Source of the DNA: a bacterium
GTDB lineage: Bacteria > Patescibacteria > Dojkabacteria > JAKAPS01 > JAJZLI01
DNA length: 22,304 bases
Reading direction: 5' to 3'
NCBI GenBank assembly: GCA_021846685.1
Contig: JAJZWL010000011.1
Span: 1 to 22,304 of the forward strand
The translations under genes and the position numbers were made by a program. Below, one piece after another: positions 21,343 to 22,304 of this stretch. The notes below the pieces were generated by a model. It ran no database searches, was not told the DNA's origin, and worked only from the letters and a program-made list of their open reading frames with translations. The first letter of the stretch is position 1. Each line of letters begins with the position of its first letter.

Positions 21343-22304
21343 ATGTTTAAGCGTAAATTTGTATATTTTTTTCTTATATTTGGGGCATTTTATTTATTGA
21401 GTATGACTCCTTTACATGCTCAAATAACTCCTAGGTGTACAATAAACACAGGTACTTATTGGTCTAATTTTGAAGTATATATATCTACTAATAATGGAAC
21501 TCCTGTCCCTGGGTCTACAGCATTAAGTAATATTTCAACTGGTTCTTGTGGCCAGGGAACTAATACTGCTTTAGACAGCGTTGATACTAATTATACTGCA
21601 CCTGGATATACTTCTAATTATGGTCAATATTTAAATAGCATTGGATTTTATAGTCCATCTACTATTTTTAGCGGAACTCATCGTCCATCTGGAGTTGGGG
21701 AAAGTATTATTTCTGGAGGTAATAATACTAATAGTGTAAAGTATCTTTCCTTTGTACAAATTTTTGATTGTGCTTTTGGATATGCAAAATATAATTTATC
21801 TTTACCTGCTGGTTGGGAAATTAGTAGTGCTACATATACAGATTATCAAACTGGTTCTACCGGACAAGCTTTTCCTGGAGATGAAATTCCAATATTTAAT
21901 CCCCCTGCAGGGAGTAGTTATACTGCATATCCTAGTGCATACACCATTGTTAATATTAATATTCAACCTATACCACCAGTAGTACCTACTCCAACAATAT
22001 CAGCTTCACTTAGTTGTAACGGGATCTCTTGGAATACTTCCAATTTTGCTTCAGGAGACAAAATTACAGGATCAATTAATGGAACTCCTAATTTTTCTGT
22101 TCCTCAACAGACAAGTTCTAGTGGTACTTATAATGGATTTGTTCTATTTGCAGAGAAATATAATGAGAATTATACAGGCACATTAATATTACATTACGGT
22201 AGTTCTTCTGTTAGTACAACTACTAGTTCATTTAATTTTTCTAATTGTGTTTCACATCCAAAACCATCGTGTAGTGGAGGAGATTTGTCGCTATGTTCTC
22301 CACC
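21343..22304 (+). CDS. Secreted Ser/Thr/Asn-rich protein, N-terminal part (runs off window)
   Basis: The frame is open from the ATG at 21343 to the window end (320 complete codons). The N-terminus MFKRKFVYFFLIFGAFYLLS followed by MTPLHA-Q is a classic signal peptide with probable cleavage after LHA. The mature part is rich in Ser, Thr, Gly, Asn and Tyr, with spaced Cys residues (for example TPRCTINTG, GSCGQG, FDCAFG, LSCNGISW, NCVSHPKPSCSGG) and a proline-rich spacer (IQPIPPVVPTPTIS) that seems to separate two beta-rich domains. I do not recognise a family. A cell-surface or adhesin-like role is plausible. It starts 3 bp after the preceding gene. Confidence 0.75.
   Translation, partial: MFKRKFVYFFLIFGAFYLLSMTPLHAQITPRCTINTGTYWSNFEVYISTNNGTPVPGSTALSNISTGSCGQGTNTALDSVDTNYTAPGYTSNYGQYLNSIGFYSPSTIFSGTHRPSGVGESIISGGNNTNSVKYLSFVQIFDCAFGYAKYNLSLPAGWEISSATYTDYQTGSTGQAFPGDEIPIFNPPAGSSYTAYPSAYTIVNINIQPIPPVVPTPTISASLSCNGISWNTSNFASGDKITGSINGTPNFSVPQQTSSSGTYNGFVLFAEKYNENYTGTLILHYGSSSVSTTTSSFNFSNCVSHPKPSCSGGDLSLCSP

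Noticed and set aside
1..22304. Alternative genetic code with UGA as glycine
   Set aside because: Several genes end naturally at TGA at the expected family length, and conserved domains show no in-frame TGA.

Overview
The window is a strongly AT-rich bacterial segment with compact genes. UGA is an ordinary stop here (for example at the ends of the 5332-5805, 9893-10156 and 14341-15462 genes), so the UGA-glycine code of Absconditabacteria and Gracilibacteria is excluded. Start codons lack recognisable Shine-Dalgarno sequences. Several genes have a good -35/-10 promoter whose -10 box ends only 6-9 bp before the start codon, so their mRNAs should be leaderless or nearly so. Together with a shortened alanyl-tRNA synthetase and many small unknown membrane or secreted proteins, this suggests a reduced-genome bacterium, most likely of the Patescibacteria/CPR type. 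That placement is inference, because no rRNA or classical marker set is present.

Left part (1-5.8 kb): an incomplete unknown gene (-), a tiny acidic ORF (+), an ABC-F ATPase (-), a DUF4870-like membrane protein (-), a trans-polyprenyl diphosphate synthase (-) divergent from a CrtI-type carotenoid desaturase/FAD oxidoreductase (+), and an unknown soluble protein (+).

Middle part (5.8-11.7 kb) looks like an accessory island that ends at the 3' end of a tRNA-Asn gene. It holds a YggT-family protein, a truncated DUF1653 gene, an ArsP-like permease interrupted inside its YHS domain at an A-AAA-AAG slippery sequence, a membrane-anchored unknown protein, and three toxin-antitoxin modules: two paralogous RHH/RelE-YafQ pairs and one BrnT/BrnA pair. 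A family of short repeats (about 34-68 bp, starting CTCC[C/T]TG) lies between these units. One copy is a perfect 68-bp direct repeat (7991-8058 and 10167-10234).

Right part (11.7-22.3 kb): a minus-strand operon runs cysteine desulfurase, then two adjacent six-TM histidine kinases, then tRNA-Asn. The two kinases are degenerate in complementary ways: one lacks the phospho-accepting His but keeps a complete ATP-binding domain, and the other keeps the His but has a broken G2 box. Divergently lie an N/Q-rich repeat protein with a C-terminal membrane domain, tRNA-Cys, and a tight run alaS (no C-Ala domain), ruvX, mltG, a membrane-anchored unknown protein and a secreted protein that runs off the window.

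The points most worth a second look are the complementary kinase pair, the permease frameshift site, the repeat-delimited toxin-antitoxin cassettes with shared operator motifs, and the leaderless promoter architecture. No CRISPR array, rRNA, intact transposase or integrase was seen.
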